This document shows, in pieces, positions 61,017 to 64,000 of a DNA stretch of 64,000 nt (positions are counted from its first letter, which is position 1; each line of letters opens with the position of its first letter). The notes below the pieces were generated by a model. It worked only from the letters and a program-made list of their open reading frames with translations. It searched no databases and was not told where the DNA came from. Source of the stretch: Bog-473 sp963804055 (lineage in GTDB: Bacteria > Actinomycetota > Acidimicrobiia > Acidimicrobiales > RAAP-2); the NCBI GenBank assembly GCA_963804055.1, contig CAWDOU010000012.1, positions 62,001-126,000 on the forward strand, in the 5' to 3' direction. The position numbers were made by a program, and so were the translations under genes.

Positions 61017-62525
61017 GTGGCTGACGTCCGGAAGAAGGGCTGGCATCCCGATCCGTATGGGAAGCACCACGAGCGCTACTACTTCGCCGACGACGAGCCG
61101 GGGCGATTGGTCCGCGACCAGTTCCTCCAGGAGTCGTTCGACGACATCCCGGGCGACCAACTCCACATCACGCAACCCGATCCGATGATGTTCGGGGTGC
61201 TGCCGGTACAGGAGCCCGTCGCGCCCCTGCTTGCGGAACAGCAGCAACCAGGCCTCAGGCAGGGCGGCGAAGGTGAGGACGACATCGACCTCGCTGCAAT
61301 CCCGCCCTCCCACGACGAGTGGATCGATCCGCCGTCCAAGGGCTGGATCCATGCGTATCACGACCTGAAGATGCCTTCGCGACGTGTCCTTGCCACCGCC
61401 GGCCTCGGCATGGCCGCCGTCATCCTGGTCATCGCTCTCGTGGTCACCCTCGGATCGAGCTCCTCGGGGGGCGGGGGCTCTCAGCACGGAGTACGCGCCC
61501 TGAGCCAGCGGTCGTCGGACACCCTGCCGGCCGCCGCCGGCAATTCGTCCGCCACACCCTCAACCGCGGTGCAGACCGCGTGGGAGGTCACGAGCACGTA
61601 CGCGGCGCCCACCGCCGAATTGAACGGCGTGTCCTGCCCGACCGATGCCGTCTGCCTGGCGACCGGCCAATCCCAAGCCCGGACCGGCTTCATGCTGCGC
61701 TCCGGGGACGGAGGGTCCAGCTGGACGCAGTCACCGCTGCCAACCGGTACCGGAGCGCTCGATTCCATCTCGTGCCCCGTCGTCGCGGTCTGCGTCGCGG
61801 TCGGCGGCACCACTGCCGTGTCGACGACCAGTTCCGGGCTGCAGTGGGACGCCGTCCATGTCGGGAGCGGATCCTTGACCACGGTGACCTGCACCTCGAC
61901 GTCCGCCTGCATTGCCGGAGGATCCACGCCGAGCAAGTCGGGGTGCGCGGACGGGGCGGTCTACCTCACGGCGGACGGCGGGCAACAGTGGAAGCCGTGG
62001 CCGCTGCACTGCTTCACACCCACGGCGGTGGCGTGCCCGTCGAGCACCCGCTGCGAGGCCGTCGGCTTCACCTCTGACGGGACCCATGAATTCGGCGAGA
62101 TCCAGACGTCACACGACGGGGGCTCGCACTGGCAACTCCAGATGAAGCTGTCCGATGCGGGTTCGGCCATGGCGGGGGTCACGTGCCAATCGACCTCGGT
62201 GTGCGAGGCGGTTGGCGCCTCGGGCAGTCAGCCCATCCTGGGGACACTGAACGGCGGCGCGACGTGGAGCCCGCAGCAGCTACCCGGCGACGCCGGCACC
62301 GTCCGGCTCGCCGCCGTGGGGTGCGGATCCCTGCTCGTCTGCCAAGCGGTCGGGGCAGGGGGGCAATTTTCCACGAAGGACGGCGGCCACACATGGTCCC
62401 GACAGGCTGCGCCGGCCACGTTCGGCGCGCTCAAGGCGATCTCGTGCCCCGGGGCCGACCTGTGCGCCGCCGTCGCCTCCTCCACCGGGAACACCGGAAG
62501 CGCGACGCTGAAGCTCCCGCTTTGA
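61017..62525 (+). CDS. DUF2510-anchored extracellular beta-propeller protein
   Basis: A 502-residue protein. A cytoplasmic DUF2510-like N-terminus (GWHPDPYGKHHERYYFADDE, residues 8-27) is followed by an acidic linker and one membrane helix (~131-147). The outside part consists of about six repeats that combine a Cys pair with AVG (e.g. ISCPVVAVCVAVG, ACPSSTRCEAVG) and a BNR-like turn (SGDGGSSW, TADGGQQW, TKDGGHTW). This is the same repeat as in the secreted protein at 4712-5962. It could sense or bind an extracellular ligand and signal inward, but no partner is known. The GTG start at 61017 lacks a clear ribosome site. Its stop overlaps the next start (TTGA). Confidence 0.8.
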   Translation: MADVRKKGWHPDPYGKHHERYYFADDEPGRLVRDQFLQESFDDIPGDQLHITQPDPMMFGVLPVQEPVAPLLAEQQQPGLRQGGEGEDDIDLAAIPPSHDEWIDPPSKGWIHAYHDLKMPSRRVLATAGLGMAAVILVIALVVTLGSSSSGGGGSQHGVRALSQRSSDTLPAAAGNSSATPSTAVQTAWEVTSTYAAPTAELNGVSCPTDAVCLATGQSQARTGFMLRSGDGGSSWTQSPLPTGTGALDSISCPVVAVCVAVGGTTAVSTTSSGLQWDAVHVGSGSLTTVTCTSTSACIAGGSTPSKSGCADGAVYLTADGGQQWKPWPLHCFTPTAVACPSSTRCEAVGFTSDGTHEFGEIQTSHDGGSHWQLQMKLSDAGSAMAGVTCQSTSVCEAVGASGSQPILGTLNGGATWSPQQLPGDAGTVRLAAVGCGSLLVCQAVGAGGQFSTKDGGHTWSRQAAPATFGALKAISCPGADLCAAVASSTGNTGSATLKLPL

Positions 62526-63748
62526 AAGCTGCGAACGCGTTCTGCCTGATCGGTGGGCTCGTCCTGGCGGGCAGCGTCACGCTTTCTCCGTCTCCCGGTG
62601 AAATGGCCTCGGCTGCGTCGCCGACCGCCGTTTCCGCGCCGGCCGGAACGATGCCGAACGCCACGCCGCTCTCGAGCACCCCGCCCCCCGGGGCCGTTCC
62701 CATCGGCGACGACGACAATGCCGAGAAGATCGTTCGCCACCTTCCCGGTGGCACCGCCTTCGTCCTGGCGGCGGGCGTGCACCCGCTCTTTTCGGTCATG
62801 CCGCTCCCGGGCGACCAGTTCTTCGCGCAACCGGGCGCCGTTCTCGACGGCGAGCATGCAGTCCTGACCGCGTTCAAGGTCCCGCACGGCAGCACGGCGG
62901 ACAACGTGCACATCCTGGGGGCCAGTGAGTCACAGCCTTTGATCATCGAGGACTACGGGAAGGTGCCGCACTCGCAGGTCGGTGCCGTGCAGACCAACAG
63001 CCAATCCCCGACACCCGTCTACTCGTCAGGCTGGTGGCTCCAGTGGGTCGAGGTCACCGGAAGCTCCGCCCGCGGTATCTCGCTCTCGGACGACATGGTC
63101 ATCCTCCAGTGCAACGTGGTCGGCAACGGCCGACTCGGGATCGGAGGCGCTGGGTCAGGCGAGACCATCATCGACACCACGGTGTCGCAGAACGGGCTGA
63201 CCGTCGGTCATCGTGGCTGGGAAGCCGGGGGCATCAAGGCCACGGGCAGCAACGTCCTGATCGCACATGACCGCATCGACGGAAACGGCGCGCCTGGGGT
63301 GTGGACGGACGGTGGAGCCACCGGTGTCGTCGTGCAGGACAACCAGATGAGCGCCAACCGGTTCGGCATCCGCGTCGAAATCAGCGACCACGTGACGGTG
63401 GCCTCGAACGCCATACAGCAGAGTCAACAGCAGTCGATCCTGGTCATTGCGTCAGCCAACGTCACGGTCATCCACAACACGCTCACCGATAACTTCGGGG
63501 GCATCATCGTCGGAGGGGTGGGGACCGTAAACAAGACGGGCATCCACCTCGGCAACGTCCAAGTCACCGGGAACACAGTGGTCGACTCCGGCGCCACGGG
63601 CCTCCACCAGACTCCCCCGCCTGGCACGTCGATCAGCTTCAACGACGACCGTTTCGTCGGCGGTCACCTCCAGTGGGACGGCCACGGCATCAGCTTCGGG
63701 GCGCTGCAGGCACTGGGCCAGGAGCGCCACGGGACGTGGACCAGGTAG
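62522..63748 (+). CDS. Secreted right-handed beta-helix protein
   Basis: A protein of about 408 residues. A signal peptide (AFCLIGGLVLAGSVTLSPSP, cleavage near ASAAS) precedes a parallel beta-helix with NosD/PbH1-type repeats (GISLSDDMVILQCNVVGNGR, GVVVQDNQMSANRFGIRVEI, VTVIHNTLTDNFGGIIVGG). The repeats resemble those of polysaccharide lyases and epimerases; a catalytic site is not identified. The TTG start at 62522 lies within the stop of the propeller gene (4-nt overlap), so both are expected to be co-translated. A partner to the larger Tat-exported beta-helix at 37202. Confidence 0.78.
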   Translation: MKAANAFCLIGGLVLAGSVTLSPSPGEMASAASPTAVSAPAGTMPNATPLSSTPPPGAVPIGDDDNAEKIVRHLPGGTAFVLAAGVHPLFSVMPLPGDQFFAQPGAVLDGEHAVLTAFKVPHGSTADNVHILGASESQPLIIEDYGKVPHSQVGAVQTNSQSPTPVYSSGWWLQWVEVTGSSARGISLSDDMVILQCNVVGNGRLGIGGAGSGETIIDTTVSQNGLTVGHRGWEAGGIKATGSNVLIAHDRIDGNGAPGVWTDGGATGVVVQDNQMSANRFGIRVEISDHVTVASNAIQQSQQQSILVIASANVTVIHNTLTDNFGGIIVGGVGTVNKTGIHLGNVQVTGNTVVDSGATGLHQTPPPGTSISFNDDRFVGGHLQWDGHGISFGALQALGQERHGTWTR

Positions 63749-63844
63749 GTCGGATCAACCGGAGGGTCCCGTCGGCCTCAGTTAGAGACAGCGCCGACCA
63801 ATTCCGAGACGGCACCCGATCGACTCAGAATCTTTCACAGATAT

Positions 63845-64000
63845 TTAGGTGACCCTCCAATGGAACGACGTCCCAGCCGATTGCCCATCCAGTCCTGTGG
63901 CCGCGACATTCACAAAGAAATTCCCATGCTGAGTTGGCACGCCCGACATGAGTCCAGAGGACGGATCGATTGAAACGCCGGGGGGCAACCCTGTGGCGCT
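63845..64000 (-). CDS. C-terminal end of an Ig-like (putative He_PIG) protein, cut by the window edge
   Basis: An open frame runs from the right edge to a TAA at 63845-63847 and encodes 51 residues. It reads ATGLPPGVSIDPSSGLMSGV, then PTQHGNFFVNVAATG, and ends FHWRVT. This matches the classic last half of a putative Ig/He_PIG domain (LPPGLSIDPSTGxISGTPT...G.Y.V.VTATD). The start is beyond the window. It is convergent with the beta-helix gene and extends the family of Ig-like secreted proteins in this locus. Confidence 0.75.
   Translation of the reverse strand, partial: SATGLPPGVSIDPSSGLMSGVPTQHGNFFVNVAATGLDGQSAGTSFHWRVT

Overview
The window is high-GC, densely coded DNA from an actinobacterium. 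Several features point to an Acidimicrobiia-like Actinomycetota: F420/luciferase-type oxidoreductases, three DUF2510 modules, a MarP-type protease, ars and pst genes of actinobacterial type, and many start codons sitting 6-7 nt behind a -10 hexamer (leaderless mRNAs). The class is inferred from gene content, not proved. No insertion sequence, prophage, CRISPR array or rRNA was seen. The only RNA gene is a tRNA-Ser(CGA) cut by the left edge.

Left third (1-14.6 kb), housekeeping and stress genes: a small conserved protein; a GH15 glucanohydrolase coupled to an MBL-fold hydrolase; a MarP-like membrane protease divergent from a secreted beta-propeller; a zinc-ribbon membrane protein; an aldehyde dehydrogenase; and two divergent luciferase-like oxidoreductases. 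A metalloid-resistance unit follows, with a divergent arsR facing cadI/arsI, an aquaporin and an FAD disulfide reductase across a palindromic operator. A DUF2510/DUF4328 membrane protein closes this part.

14.7-30 kb: a complete phosphate transporter (pstB-pstS-pstC-pstA), a nitrobindin-like barrel protein, then a catabolic run (acyl-CoA dehydrogenase, M20 amidohydrolase, SDR, a two-module barrel protein, a cupin). A glycosyltransferase, an SCO6745-like protein, a pair of bacterial PH-domain membrane proteins and a TetR-P450 operon come next.

30-64 kb is mainly a cell-surface locus. It encodes the parts of a Wzx/Wzy exopolysaccharide pathway: an initiating polyprenyl-P sugar transferase, a flippase, an O-antigen ligase/polymerase-like protein, a Wzz/BY-kinase-like protein, a GT4 and a WecG/TagA glycosyltransferase. 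Two PAPS-type sulfotransferases suggest that the polymer is sulfated. It also encodes secreted beta-helix and Ig-like proteins. Inside it, on the minus strand, lies a second Pst operon (pstS-pstC-pstA-pstB). That operon continues into two further phosphate-binding-like proteins with C-terminal membrane anchors, a sortase-fold protein lacking both catalytic His and Cys, and a small lipoprotein. This extended operon is the most unusual part of the window.

The right edge cuts an Ig-like (putative He_PIG) protein on the minus strand, of which only the last 51 codons are visible.
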